Shown here: in pieces, positions 6,800 to 15,232 of the stretch
Layout: each line of letters opens with the position of its first letter
How positions within the stretch are numbered: the first letter of the stretch is position 1
DNA from: Dokdonella_A sp039926025
GTDB taxonomy: Bacteria; Pseudomonadota; Gammaproteobacteria; Xanthomonadales; Rhodanobacteraceae
NCBI GenBank assembly: GCA_039926025.1
Contig: JBDSXV010000179.1
Span: 1 to 17,008 of the forward strand
DNA: 17,008 bases
Direction: 5' to 3'
Program-made: the position numbers and the translations under genes
The notes under the pieces: generated by a model
Database searches by the model: none
The model's input: the letters and a program-made list of their open reading frames with translations, nothing else
Told to the model about the DNA's origin: nothing

Positions 6800-7477
6800 A
6801 TGCCGCATTCTCCGGTTCCAGCCATGCCCAGCCACGTGATCCCGCAATCCACTGCCGCCGACTCCGACCACAACCCCGGCCGGAAGGCATCGATTTCGCG
6901 CGATGACCTCATCGCGGCGGCCCTGAAATTGATCGGCCCACATCGCAGCGTGTCGAGCCTGAGCCTGCGCGAAGTCGCCCGCGAAGCGGGGATCGCGCCG
7001 AACAGTTTCTATCGCCAGTTTCGCGACATGGACGAACTCGCGGTCGCCCTGATCGATCTGGCCGGGCGGTCCTTGCGCCAGATCGTCGGCGCAGCGCGAC
7101 GGCGCCAGGCCACCGATCGCAGCATCGTGCGCGGCTCGGTCGAGGCGTTCATGGAGCAGGTGCGTGCTGACGACAAACTGCTGCACGTGCTGTTGCGCGA
7201 AGGGACGGTCGGCTCGGACGCGTTCAAGCAGGCCGTCGATCGCGAACTGACCTTCTTCGAGGAGGAACTGCGCGCCGATCTCGTGCGTCTGTCCTCTGCG
7301 GACAACGTTACTCTGCACGAGCCCGCTCTGGTGGCCAAGGCAATTACGCGACTGGTGTTTGCGATGGGTGCCACCGCGATGGATTTGCCGCCAGAGCGCG
7401 ATCCGGAATTGATCGCCGAGCTGACCCAGATCGTGCGCATGATCATCGCCGGCTCGCGCACGGTGGCGGCGGAATGA
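6800..7477 (+). CDS. desT: TetR-family repressor, FabR/DesT-like regulator of fatty acid desaturation
   Basis: The product (225 residues from the ATG at 6800) has a TetR helix-turn-helix at about 53-75, SLSLREVAREAGIAPNSFYR, almost the same as recalled FabR sequence. This is followed by QFRDMDELAVAL. The C-terminal ligand domain contains LLHVLLREGTVGSDAFKQAV and later AITRLVFAMGATAMDL, also FabR/DesT-like. FabR and DesT sense the unsaturated to saturated acyl-CoA ratio and repress unsaturated-fatty-acid genes. Its divergent placement beside the reductase-desaturase operon matches the Pseudomonas desT-desCB arrangement. Starts at 6800 and 6824 are both possible, and neither has a strong Shine-Dalgarno. 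An open frame back to 6734 overlaps the divergent gene start and is unlikely. fabR would be an equally fair symbol. Confidence 0.85.
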   Translation: MPHSPVPAMPSHVIPQSTAADSDHNPGRKASISRDDLIAAALKLIGPHRSVSSLSLREVAREAGIAPNSFYRQFRDMDELAVALIDLAGRSLRQIVGAARRRQATDRSIVRGSVEAFMEQVRADDKLLHVLLREGTVGSDAFKQAVDRELTFFEEELRADLVRLSSADNVTLHEPALVAKAITRLVFAMGATAMDLPPERDPELIAELTQIVRMIIAGSRTVAAE

Positions 7478-7478
7478 T

Positions 7479-7503
7479 CGAGCAAACATCGCGATGAAGC
7501 TCG
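7479..7503. terminator. Possible hairpin between convergent regulator genes
   Basis: CGAGC (7479-7483) and GCTCG (7499-7503) are complementary and enclose the perfect ten-base palindrome CATCGCGATG (7487-7496). This lies in the 65-base gap between the convergent TetR and response-regulator genes. There is no T-run, so a terminator role is only a suggestion. Confidence 0.3.
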
Positions 7504-7542
7504 CTGTCGTAGATCGACGCGTGCGACGTGCGATAGCGGGAA

Positions 7543-8223
7543 TCAGGCGTTCTCGCTCCATTCAAAGCGATAGCCGACGCCGTAGACGGACGTAATCGGA
7601 TCGACACCCATGCCGACGAGCTTGCGCCGCAGGTTCTTTATGTGGCTGTCGACCGTACGATCGCTGACCACGCGATGATCCTCGTAGAGCGCATCCATCA
7701 ACTGCGCGCGCGAGAACACGCGCCCGGGTTGCGCGGCGAGTTTGCGCAGCAAGCGGAACTCGACCGGTGTCAGCGCCAGCGGACGACCTCGCACGCGCAC
7801 CTCGAACCGTTGTTCGTCGAGTTCGACCGGAGCGGTCGCCGTCGTCGCGACGACGGCGATACGGCGCAGGGCAGCCCGCACGCGCGCGACCACTTCGCGT
7901 GGACTGAAAGGCTTGCAGATGTAGTCATCGGCGCCGAGTTCGAGGCCGAGCAGGCGGTCGATCTCCTCGACCCGCGCACTCATCATCAGGATCGGTACAT
8001 TCGAAAATGCACGCACGCCGCGACAAATTGCGAGGCCGTCTTCGGCGGGAAGCATCAGGTCGAGCAGGATCGTGTCGGGCGCGTGTTCACGTATCCAGGC
8101 GATCGCACCGGCGCCGGTTTCGAGCACGCTGACACGATAGTCGGCCGCGACGAGATAATCGCGCAGCAGCGCCGCGAGCTTCGGCTCGTCCTCTACAACG
8201 AGAACATGTGCACGGGCGCTCAT
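7543..8223 (-). CDS. baeR: OmpR-family response regulator, BaeR-like
   Basis: The 226-residue protein has a receiver domain with acidic residues at 11-13 (VVEDEPKL), the phosphoacceptor D55 in LLDLMLP, S82 in MSAR and K104 in YICKPFSPREV. A C-terminal winged helix follows (about 130-222) with LTPVEFRLL, VVSDRTVDSHIKNLRRKL and YGVGYRFEW. The stretches EEIDRLLGLELGADDYICKP and RTVDSHIKNLRRKL match E. coli BaeR nearly residue for residue. BaeR activates envelope-stress genes, including spy and multidrug efflux operons. Its ATG overlaps the kinase TGA by four bases (ATGA), so the pair is translationally coupled with the kinase first. No efflux operon is visible here. Confidence 0.88.
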   Translation of the reverse strand: MSARAHVLVVEDEPKLAALLRDYLVAADYRVSVLETGAGAIAWIREHAPDTILLDLMLPAEDGLAICRGVRAFSNVPILMMSARVEEIDRLLGLELGADDYICKPFSPREVVARVRAALRRIAVVATTATAPVELDEQRFEVRVRGRPLALTPVEFRLLRKLAAQPGRVFSRAQLMDALYEDHRVVSDRTVDSHIKNLRRKLVGMGVDPITSVYGVGYRFEWSENA

Positions 8224-9683
8224 GGCAGCGACGCGTCCGCGAATGGCAGGTGAACGACAACTCGCAGGCCACCCAATGGCGATGCTTCCGTCTCGATGCT
8301 GCCGCCATGCGCATCGACGATGGCGCGACAGATTGCGAGACCGAGGCCGGCGCCACCGGCCGCGCGCGAGCGCGACGGATCGACGCGGTAAAGACGATCA
8401 AACAGCCGCGGTCGATCCGTCGCGGCCACGCCTGGCGGTGTGTCTTCGACGATCAATCGCGCGCGATCGCCGCTGTTGCCGAGTTCAACGCGGATGCGCC
8501 CAGGCGCGTCGGTGTAGCGACGAGCATTCGCGAGCAGGTTGTCCAGCAGTTGGGCAAGACGACGTCCATCGCCACGTACATGCGCCACGGAAGCCAGTGT
8601 CGGCTCGATCACAATTCCCGCATCCGTGCAGGCATTGCGTTGCAGCTCGATGGCTTCGTGCACGAGTTCAACCGCATCGATCGCTCCAAAGCGGTATTCG
8701 AGCGCGCCCGCATCGGCGAGCGCGAGGTGATAGAGATCCTCGATCAGGCTGCCGAGACGTTCGCTCTCGGCGTAGAGCGAATCGAACGCCTGCGCGGACG
8801 GCGCGCGCACACCGTCCTGCAAGGCCTGGATTTCGCCGCGCAATACGCTCAGTGGCGTGCGCAATTCGTGCGCGATGTCGGCGCCCCATTGGCGCCGCGC
8901 GTCACGATGCCGTTCGAGGCTTTTCGCCAGATGATTGAAGTCCGTGGCGAGCGCGCCCAATTCATCATTGCGCGTCGCCGGGATGCGCCGCGCATAGTCG
9001 CCCGCGGCCAGCGCACGCGTCCCTTCCGCGAGTGCGCGCACCGGCGCGAGCAGCCAGCGCGCCAACGCGAACGCGAGCGTGAACGCGCCGACCAGCACCG
9101 CGAGCGCCGCAATCAGCGCGGTTCGCATTTGCGTGCGCGCGAAGTCGAGATCGAGCGCATTGCTGATCTGCGGCATGCGCTGAAGGCGGAGCGTACCCAC
9201 GCGCGTGGTGCCGATCTCGATCGCCAATGCGCGTGCATCCGTATCCGTGGCCACGGCCGGATTGCCGACAACGAGCATTCCGGTCGCATCGAGCAGGGCG
9301 AGACGATGCATCAGCTCAGACGGGCCGGGCGGCGGCGGTCGACGCGGCGGCCGCGCGTCCCGATCGTCGCGCGGCGGGCCGCGGCCCTCGTCGGGCGGCG
9401 GTGGCCTGTCGTGCTCGCGCTCGCCTCGTATCGAATCGCGCAGATCGATCAGTTCGCCGAAGCGGTGCGGGTCACGCTGCAGGAATTCCCAGCCGCCGTT
9501 TTCCTGATAGGCATCGGCGATGCGGCGCGTTGCCGGTTGCAGGCGCTCCAGCGCGACTTCATCGAGGTAGGCAAGGAATCCGTTGCGAAATCCGTGCTGT
9601 TGCCAGCCAATGTAGCCGGCGAGCGCGAGCACGCTGAGTGCAGCGAAGGCGAGGAACAGGCGATGCCAGAGGCGTAGGCGCAT
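8220..9683 (-). CDS. baeS: Sensor histidine kinase, BaeS-like
   Basis: The product (487 residues from the ATG at 9683) has TM1 at about 8-27, a periplasmic sensor region at about 28-185, TM2 at about 187-209 and a HAMP domain to about 260. The dimerisation/phosphoacceptor box is DIAHELRTPLSV (H272). The ATPase domain has an N-box QLLDNLLANARRYT (378-391), G1 VEDTPPGV (412-419) and G2 GGAGLGLAIC (443-452). E. coli BaeS has a similar PGV form of G1. The periplasmic part carries a Pro/Arg/Asp-rich segment at about 91-122 and resembles BaeS in GGWEFLQR. In-frame ATGs at 9695 and 9710 would add 4 and 9 residues. It senses envelope stress by homology; the signal here is unknown. Confidence 0.86.
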   Translation of the reverse strand: MRLRLWHRLFLAFAALSVLALAGYIGWQQHGFRNGFLAYLDEVALERLQPATRRIADAYQENGGWEFLQRDPHRFGELIDLRDSIRGEREHDRPPPPDEGRGPPRDDRDARPPRRPPPPGPSELMHRLALLDATGMLVVGNPAVATDTDARALAIEIGTTRVGTLRLQRMPQISNALDLDFARTQMRTALIAALAVLVGAFTLAFALARWLLAPVRALAEGTRALAAGDYARRIPATRNDELGALATDFNHLAKSLERHRDARRQWGADIAHELRTPLSVLRGEIQALQDGVRAPSAQAFDSLYAESERLGSLIEDLYHLALADAGALEYRFGAIDAVELVHEAIELQRNACTDAGIVIEPTLASVAHVRGDGRRLAQLLDNLLANARRYTDAPGRIRVELGNSGDRARLIVEDTPPGVAATDRPRLFDRLYRVDPSRSRAAGGAGLGLAICRAIVDAHGGSIETEASPLGGLRVVVHLPFADASLP

Positions 9684-9732
9684 GCGGTACACCATACGGC
9701 CATGCGCCACCTGCGCAAACAGACGCAGGCCA

Positions 9733-9754
9733 ATCTCCCCGATTTCTCCACGAT
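9733..9754. promoter_or_regulatory. Tandem 11-bp direct repeats, candidate response-regulator site
   Basis: ATCTCCCCGAT (9733-9743) is followed immediately by TTCTCCACGAT (9744-9754); 9 of 11 positions agree. OmpR-family regulators bind as head-to-tail dimers to direct repeats with 10-11-bp spacing. The second copy contains TTTCTCCA, the core of the E. coli BaeR box as I recall it. The site lies between the divergent kinase and Spy-like genes, about 50 bases from the kinase ATG and 77 bases from the Spy-like ATG, so it could serve either or both. Confidence 0.55.
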
Positions 9755-9755
9755 G

Positions 9756-9787
9756 TCTGCGCGTCCACTGCGCAATCGACGCGCAGA
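9756..9787. repeat. 10-bp perfect inverted repeat upstream of the Spy-like gene
   Basis: TCTGCGCGTC (9756-9765) and GACGCGCAGA (9778-9787) are perfectly complementary around a 12-base loop. The repeat directly follows the tandem repeats and ends 43 bases before the Spy-like ATG. It could be an operator for a dimeric regulator or a hairpin in the 5' untranslated region. Confidence 0.45.
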
Positions 9788-9830
9788 TTGGATGCTGCCG
9801 CCAATGGCTCCAACCCTTTGAGGATGTTCC

Positions 9831-10370
9831 ATGTCAGCGATCAATCCGAACCTGAATCTTCCGAGGCGCGGCGCGCTTGCGCTCCTGCTCGCCGCCGGTT
9901 GCGCTGCCGATGTGCATGCCGCTCCCCGGCCGAATGGACCGCCAGCTCCGCCGCCCACACCGTCCGCGGAAGAACTTGCGACGATACCGTCACTGTCCGC
10001 CGAGCAGCAGGTGCAACTGCACAGGATCCTGATCGAACGTCGCGACGCGCACGAGGCAGTGGCCAGGCGAACGCGCGATACGCTTGATGCTCAGCGCGAA
10101 AAGGATCGCGCCGAACACGAGCGCATCGATGACCAGAGCGCGGATCGCATGCGCAAATTGCTCGGAGAGGACGGCTTTCGCCTCTACGCCGACTGGCAGC
10201 AGTCGCATCGCGGTCGTGGCGAGGATCGCGGCGGGCCGGAAGAGGACGAGAGGCTGCACGAACGCCAGGACCGCGCCCCTCGCGATCACGCGTCGCCGGA
10301 CGACCGTCGCCCGCGACCGCATGCTGCGGACATGCCGGTACCGCCTGCCCCTGTCGACGAGCGCCGCTGA
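9831..10370 (+). CDS. Spy/CpxP-like exported envelope-stress protein
   Basis: The 179-residue product starts with a signal peptide: basic PRRG, then the hydrophobic core ALALLLAAGCAADVHA. Cleavage is likely after VHA (residue 30), though LAAGC (C24) could also act as a lipobox. The mature part is Pro-rich (33-45). It then becomes helical and charged, with SLSAEQQVQLHRILIERRDAHE (54-75) recalling the LTxxQ region of Spy/CpxP proteins. The C-terminal 55 residues are Arg/Asp/Pro-rich and probably disordered. GAGGA lies six bases before the ATG. Spy is an ATP-independent periplasmic chaperone under BaeSR and Cpx control in E. coli, and the gene here is divergent from baeSR. Sequence similarity to Spy itself is weak, so the role rests mainly on length, export and context. 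Confidence 0.65.
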   Translation: MSAINPNLNLPRRGALALLLAAGCAADVHAAPRPNGPPAPPPTPSAEELATIPSLSAEQQVQLHRILIERRDAHEAVARRTRDTLDAQREKDRAEHERIDDQSADRMRKLLGEDGFRLYADWQQSHRGRGEDRGGPEEDERLHERQDRAPRDHASPDDRRPRPHAADMPVPPAPVDERR

Positions 10371-10382
10371 CACGTCGGTTCC

Positions 10383-10401
10383 GCGACGCCTCGGAGGTCG
10401 C
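10383..10401. terminator. Possible bulged hairpin between convergent genes
   Basis: GCGA/TCGC and CCT/AGG pair around a CGG loop with a two-base bulge, in the 53-base gap between the Spy-like gene and the SNF2 gene. There is no T-run. A terminator role is tentative. Confidence 0.25.
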
Positions 10402-10423
10402 AGCCCACCCTGGCGCCTGCTGA

Positions 10424-13400
10424 CTAGAGCGGCGCAAACAATTCCGCGAGATCTGCTTCCTCGAAACGCGCCGCCTGCGTGCTGCCGCCATCAAGTACGG
10501 CGCGCGCGAGATCGGCCTTGCGTTGCTGCAAGGCCTGGATCTTTTCTTCGACGGTGCCGGCGCAGATCAGCTTGTAGACGAACACCGGCTTGTCCTGGCC
10601 GATGCGATGCGCGCGATCGGTCGCCTGCGCCTCGACGGCGGGATTCCACCACGGGTCGTAGTGGATCACGGTGTCGGCTGCTGTGAGATTGAGGCCAACG
10701 CCACCGGCCTTGAGGCTGATCAGGAAAATCGGCACATCGCCCGCCTGGAAGCGATCGACCAGAGCGGCCCGATGGGTGCCTGGCGTGTCGCCGGTCAGCA
10801 TCTGGAAATGCAGCTTGCGCTGATCGAGCGCGCTCGCAATGAGCGCCAGCATCTCGGCGAACTGGCTGAACACGAGCACGCGACGCCCTTCGTCGACGAG
10901 GCTCGCGAGCACATCGAGCAGATAATCCAGCTTGGCCGAAAGCTTTACGCGCTTGGCGCCTTCGAGCTTGACCAGCCGCGGATCGCAGCAGGCCTGGCGC
11001 AGCTTCAGCAACGCATCCAGCACGATGATGCCGCTCTGCGCGAGACCACGTTTCTTCACTTCCTCGAGCACGCGCTCGTGCTGGGCGAGACGCAGCGTTT
11101 CGTAGAGTTCCCGCTGATCGCCTTCGATTTCTATGCGCCGCACGATCTCGGTTTTCGGTGGCAGTTCGGTGAGCACGTCCTCCTTGCGACGACGTAGCAG
11201 CAGGGGCGCGATGCGACGCTTCAGGCGCTCGCGCTTTTCGTCGTCGCCGTGCTTCTCGATCGGTGTGCGGAAGAACTTGGTGAAGCGCTTGTCGTCGCCG
11301 AGCAAGCCCGGCTCGACCGCATCGAATTCCGCCCACAACTCGCCCAGGTGATTTTCCAGCGGGGTTCCCGTCATCGCGATGCGCTGGCGCGCGTTGAGTT
11401 CGCGTACCACCTTCGCGGCCTGGCTCTTCGCATTCTTGATGGCCTGCGCCTCATCCAGCACGAGTACCGAATACTCGTGCTCGATCAGGGCGTCGCGATC
11501 ACGCAACAGCAGCGGATAGGTCGTAATGACGAGATCGTGCTGCGGAATTTCCTCGTGCAGGCCGCCACGCTCGGGGCCATGCACGACCAGCACGCTGAGG
11601 TCGGGCGCAAATCGATGGGCTTCGCCCGCCCAGTTGGCGACAAGGCTGGTCGGCGCAAGCACGAGCGCGGGTTTGTCGAGACGTCCGCGTTGTTTCTCAG
11701 CCAGCAGATGCGCCAGCACCTGCACGGTCTTGCCCAGGCCCATGTCGTCGGCAAGGATGCCGCCCAAGCCAGCATCGGCAAGGAAACCGAGCCAGGCCAG
11801 GCCGTCGCGCTGATAGCCGCGCAGCGTTGCGCGAAAGCCTTGCGGCTCGACCGCGGGCTCGCGTGGCGCGCGTTGGCGCTCGAGTTCGGCGCGCAGGCGT
11901 TCGCCACCTTGCCAGGGTCGGTCCATGCCCTTGGCGAGTTGATCGAGTACATCCGCTTGCGCGCGTCGCAGGCGCAGCGCGCCTTCATGCTCGACGAACG
12001 CGCCCTGCAGCCATTCGAGCAGGGGTGCGATGAGTTCGCGCAACTTCGCGAGCGGCAATGGCACGCGCCGACGCGCATCGAGAGGAACCAGCCAGACGGC
12101 GTCCTCGGCTTCGCCCTTGCGCGGCGACATCGGGAAGCCCGGGTCGGACAGCAAGCGATGAAGCACCGGCAGGAGATCGATGCGCTCGCCGCCGATGTCG
12201 ACCCCCAGACGCAAGTCGAACCACGGATTGCCCGACTCCTCGTCGACCTCGGCATGCCAGGCATCCGCGTCGGGCTCGTCGAGCAGATCGAAGGGAAACC
12301 CCTGGTCCGATTCGAGACGAAAACCCAGGTCGCGCAGCCGCGGCGTCAGTGCGAACACCTGGTCGGCGCCGGCAAGCTGGTCGCGACCGTGCTCGATGAC
12401 GAAGTCGTTGTCGCTGAGCGCATCGCGCGGGATGCCGGGCAGGCGCCCGAACAGTTCGGCGGGCACCAAGCCGATTTCGTCAAGGCGTTCGCTTGCGGCG
12501 ACTTCGCTCGCGCGATCGCGCACGATCTCGATCACGCGATTGCCGTCGCGGCGGCGCTCACGCGCGGGCGCGGGAAACATCGGCAGGCGCACGCCGCCGT
12601 AGTCGAATCCGAGCCGTACCAACCCCGCCTGGTAGCGCACGCCGCCCGGCCCCGTCAGCGGCAATGCGCGCAACGTCAGCACCGGCACCGGACTGGACTC
12701 GCGTCGCTCGATCTCGCCGGCGACATCGGGCTTGGGCAGGGTCGCCAGCAGCGGCGCCTCATGCCAGCGCGCCATCAGCAGCGGCACCTGCTCCGGCAGC
12801 AACGATGGCGCACGCAGCACCGCTTCGGCAAGACGCACCTCCCCATCCACGCGACCGATCTGGCGCGTCTGTGGATCGCAATACCAAAGTCCGCCAATGC
12901 GCAGCAAGCGCGTGTTCGATGCGGCCGCATCGACGCTCAGCACGAGCTTCTGGGTGCCATCTTCGCGCGCGTCCCAGCCGATGCGAAGTGCCTTGCTGGG
13001 GCCTGACTGCAAGCGTCCATTGGCAGGCTTGTCAAAAAAGCACGGCAGCGCAGCCAGCAATTCCACCAGCAGGCTTTCATCATCCGCGTCATGCAGCTCG
13101 AACCATCCGCTAGCCACGCCGATCGACGGCGTGCGCATGCGCAGGTTCGCAATCAGGCGGAACTCGTCGCCGCGAAGTGCGGCCCACGGCGCCGGTTCGC
13201 CATACGATGCCTGTATCGGTTGCGGTGCGGTGAAACCGCCGCGCTTGCCGACCTTCAGCCAGACGGCCTGCGCCTGCAAGGTCGGTAGTGCGCCAGCACT
13301 CGCTCGCAGAACGATGCCGCAAACGCGCGCCGACTTGGTGGCGTCGAGCGCAAGCGCGGTGGTGGCGTGCGGTGGCGCGAGGGGTTGCAATGCTTCCAGC

Positions 13401-13771
13401 CACTGCTTCCACGGTCCGAGCTGCGGCCCGGCCGGCGGTGCGATTTCAGCCGCGGGATTGGCCCAACCACCGCGCAGCACATACAGCGCGGTCGCGGCAA
13501 CATGCTTGCATTCGAATTCGACCGGGCAGGTGCAATAGCTGTCGAGCTGGACGCGCGCACCTTCGCCAATCAAGCGCACGCCGGCGACATAGGGATGAGG
13601 CGCGCTGCCCTTGACCTTGCCGATCAAGGCGCCCTCGCCCTTGCCCGGCTCGTAGTGGGTGGCGAGCACGCGTCCGCGCCGCACATAGTCTGCGCCTTTC
13701 TCGAGCGTGCGCTTGTCCATCAGCGACGCGAGCTGGCGAGACAGCAATTGGCGGAATGTGATCTCGTCCAC
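10424..13771 (-). CDS. SNF2-family helicase-like ATPase with SWIM zinc finger
   Basis: The 1,115-residue protein has an N-terminal SWIM zinc finger with C80, C82, C88 and H90 (CTCPVEFECKH). A long middle region of about 500 residues lacks clear motifs. The SNF2 ATPase follows: Walker A DDMGLGKT near residue 675, LVLAPTSLVANW, the DEAQ box LVLDEAQAIKN near 770, and MTGTPLEN. The second RecA lobe has VLVFSQF near 965, SLKAGGVGLNLTAAD, DPWWNPAVEAQATDRAHRIGQ near 1040-1055, and VEEKIQ. Bacterial members are RapA/HepA-like DNA translocases that remodel protein-DNA or RNA-polymerase complexes; specific roles are mostly unknown. The start is a GTG with no good Shine-Dalgarno; a later ATG at residue 18 is possible. 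The HipA-like gene lies 75 bases upstream on the same strand. Confidence 0.92.
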   Translation of the reverse strand: MDEITFRQLLSRQLASLMDKRTLEKGADYVRRGRVLATHYEPGKGEGALIGKVKGSAPHPYVAGVRLIGEGARVQLDSYCTCPVEFECKHVAATALYVLRGGWANPAAEIAPPAGPQLGPWKQWLEALQPLAPPHATTALALDATKSARVCGIVLRASAGALPTLQAQAVWLKVGKRGGFTAPQPIQASYGEPAPWAALRGDEFRLIANLRMRTPSIGVASGWFELHDADDESLLVELLAALPCFFDKPANGRLQSGPSKALRIGWDAREDGTQKLVLSVDAAASNTRLLRIGGLWYCDPQTRQIGRVDGEVRLAEAVLRAPSLLPEQVPLLMARWHEAPLLATLPKPDVAGEIERRESSPVPVLTLRALPLTGPGGVRYQAGLVRLGFDYGGVRLPMFPAPARERRRDGNRVIEIVRDRASEVAASERLDEIGLVPAELFGRLPGIPRDALSDNDFVIEHGRDQLAGADQVFALTPRLRDLGFRLESDQGFPFDLLDEPDADAWHAEVDEESGNPWFDLRLGVDIGGERIDLLPVLHRLLSDPGFPMSPRKGEAEDAVWLVPLDARRRVPLPLAKLRELIAPLLEWLQGAFVEHEGALRLRRAQADVLDQLAKGMDRPWQGGERLRAELERQRAPREPAVEPQGFRATLRGYQRDGLAWLGFLADAGLGGILADDMGLGKTVQVLAHLLAEKQRGRLDKPALVLAPTSLVANWAGEAHRFAPDLSVLVVHGPERGGLHEEIPQHDLVITTYPLLLRDRDALIEHEYSVLVLDEAQAIKNAKSQAAKVVRELNARQRIAMTGTPLENHLGELWAEFDAVEPGLLGDDKRFTKFFRTPIEKHGDDEKRERLKRRIAPLLLRRRKEDVLTELPPKTEIVRRIEIEGDQRELYETLRLAQHERVLEEVKKRGLAQSGIIVLDALLKLRQACCDPRLVKLEGAKRVKLSAKLDYLLDVLASLVDEGRRVLVFSQFAEMLALIASALDQRKLHFQMLTGDTPGTHRAALVDRFQAGDVPIFLISLKAGGVGLNLTAADTVIHYDPWWNPAVEAQATDRAHRIGQDKPVFVYKLICAGTVEEKIQALQQRKADLARAVLDGGSTQAARFEEADLAELFAPL

Positions 13772-13846
13772 GAGGCAGGCACGGTCGAAGGCAACTTTTG
13801 ATGGTGCCTTGCCGGATGCCTGCGCGTCCAGCGTTCTGCCACGGAC

Positions 13847-15226
13847 TCAGGCCGACATGTGTACCAAGGCGCGCGCGAGCACCGCCTGCGCGTCGGCGGC
13901 GATTGCGCGAAACTCGACGGATATGCGCGCATCGTCGCCGACGCGACGCCAGAACACCTGCGCCATGCGCGCGGCGTCGAGCCAGTCGGCCTTGTGTTCG
14001 GGTGTCGGCATCGTGATTTCGTAACGGCGTTCGACGATCTCGCCACTCACGGATGGACGAAAGCGCATCGGCAGCATGTCATAGGAAGGCGACAGCGCGA
14101 GCGGGCGCTCGTCCGCGAGGTACAGCGATGCATTCCCAAGATGCATGTCGACGTTCGCGATCAACGTCCCGAACCAGCTGCATAAGCTCAAGTTCCGCGC
14201 ATTTTCATTCGTCAGCCAACCATCGCGTTGCAACTGCTGCGCGAAACGCCACCAGTCGATGCGGCCGTGGCCGTAGAACGCTGCGTCGAGTGATGCAAGC
14301 GAAACGACGCCACGACGACCGAGGACAGACGTACGGTCGAAGCGCGTCGACTGCAGGAAGACACGCTGGTCGGCTTCGACGAGCTCCGTCCGGGCTGCCG
14401 GGATTCCGTGGTCGCCAAGGGTGACGCCTGCGTGGTGTTCGCTGGTCAGCAGGTCGGCCCAACGGCGGCCGGCGGGCGTGGTGATGCGATCACTGAATTT
14501 GACGATGACGGGTTCGTAGTGATCTGGATATTGCAGTGTGATCGCAAACTTCGGTTGCTCGCCCGCGACGGACGATCCGACATCCTCCGCCTGCAGCGAA
14601 GCTGCGGCGAGTTGTGGATAGCGAACGTTTCGGGCATCCACTGCAATCGTGGCTGCAGGCGACACGATCGCCTGCAGCGCCCGTTGCAACGAAGTTTCGC
14701 CGAGCACGAGGTCGCCGGGTCGGTCTTCGCCATGGCGCAGGAGACCGAGCACGACATCGTCGGTTTGCCATCGCAATGGATCCTCGGGCGCATCGATATC
14801 CTTAGCGACCGAACGGGCGAACGTCCGACCAAGAAATCCCTGCGGCCTCTGGTCATCCAGAAACCACGGCAGCCCCGGGTAAAGACCGCTGGCAAAATCG
14901 CCGTGCATAAATGAAGGAAGCGCGTGCGCTGCTTCAAGATGGAACTCGTCGCGCTGCAACGCGCGAAGCTCTCCGATCGTTTGGGGTCTACCGTTGGCAT
15001 CGATCCGGTAAAGCGGCCAACGACTCCCTGCGCGCGCAATCTCATTGGCCAACGCGTAGCGCGTGGCGCGGGCACGGCCAATGCGTACGACTCGCGCGCC
15101 GATCGACGTCAGCAATCGCGATAAAGTCGACTGGGTAATCCCGAGTTCCGGGGCCAACTCCCGCGCCGAGAGCGAGCCACGCTGGCGCAGCAAACCTTCA
15201 AGACGTTGGGCACGAGCATCATCCAT
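13847..15226 (-). CDS. yjjJ: HipA-family kinase with fused N-terminal helix-turn-helix (YjjJ-type)
   Basis: The 459-residue protein starts with a winged helix-turn-helix (about 5-58), SARELAPELGITQSTLSRLLTSIGARVVRIG. A HipA kinase core follows. The Gly-rich SSVAGEQPKF is at 218-227, the probable ATP-binding lysine is in IVKFSD (K243), and STRFDR is at 293-298. The catalytic segment ANVDMHLGN has D360 and N365, and the metal-binding YDMLP has D383. E. coli HipA phosphorylates GltX and causes persistence, and needs a separate HipB antitoxin. YjjJ-type proteins carry their own DNA-binding domain. No hipB-like gene lies beside this one. All key kinase residues seem present, so it is probably active. 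The ATG at 15226 is the first base after an AT-rich promoter and has no Shine-Dalgarno. Confidence 0.87.
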   Translation of the reverse strand: MDDARAQRLEGLLRQRGSLSARELAPELGITQSTLSRLLTSIGARVVRIGRARATRYALANEIARAGSRWPLYRIDANGRPQTIGELRALQRDEFHLEAAHALPSFMHGDFASGLYPGLPWFLDDQRPQGFLGRTFARSVAKDIDAPEDPLRWQTDDVVLGLLRHGEDRPGDLVLGETSLQRALQAIVSPAATIAVDARNVRYPQLAAASLQAEDVGSSVAGEQPKFAITLQYPDHYEPVIVKFSDRITTPAGRRWADLLTSEHHAGVTLGDHGIPAARTELVEADQRVFLQSTRFDRTSVLGRRGVVSLASLDAAFYGHGRIDWWRFAQQLQRDGWLTNENARNLSLCSWFGTLIANVDMHLGNASLYLADERPLALSPSYDMLPMRFRPSVSGEIVERRYEITMPTPEHKADWLDAARMAQVFWRRVGDDARISVEFRAIAADAQAVLARALVHMSA

Positions 15227-15232
15227 ACATCT

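Noticed and set aside
8208..9677. Long open frame (489 codons) on the plus strand opposite the histidine kinase
   Set aside because: It is antisense to a clear BaeS-like kinase with all catalytic boxes; its translation is Arg/Ala-rich without any domain and is explained by high GC codon bias.
11249..13006. Long open frame (585 codons) on the plus strand opposite the SNF2 gene
   Set aside because: The minus-strand SNF2/SWIM motifs are unambiguous; the antisense product has no recognisable motif.
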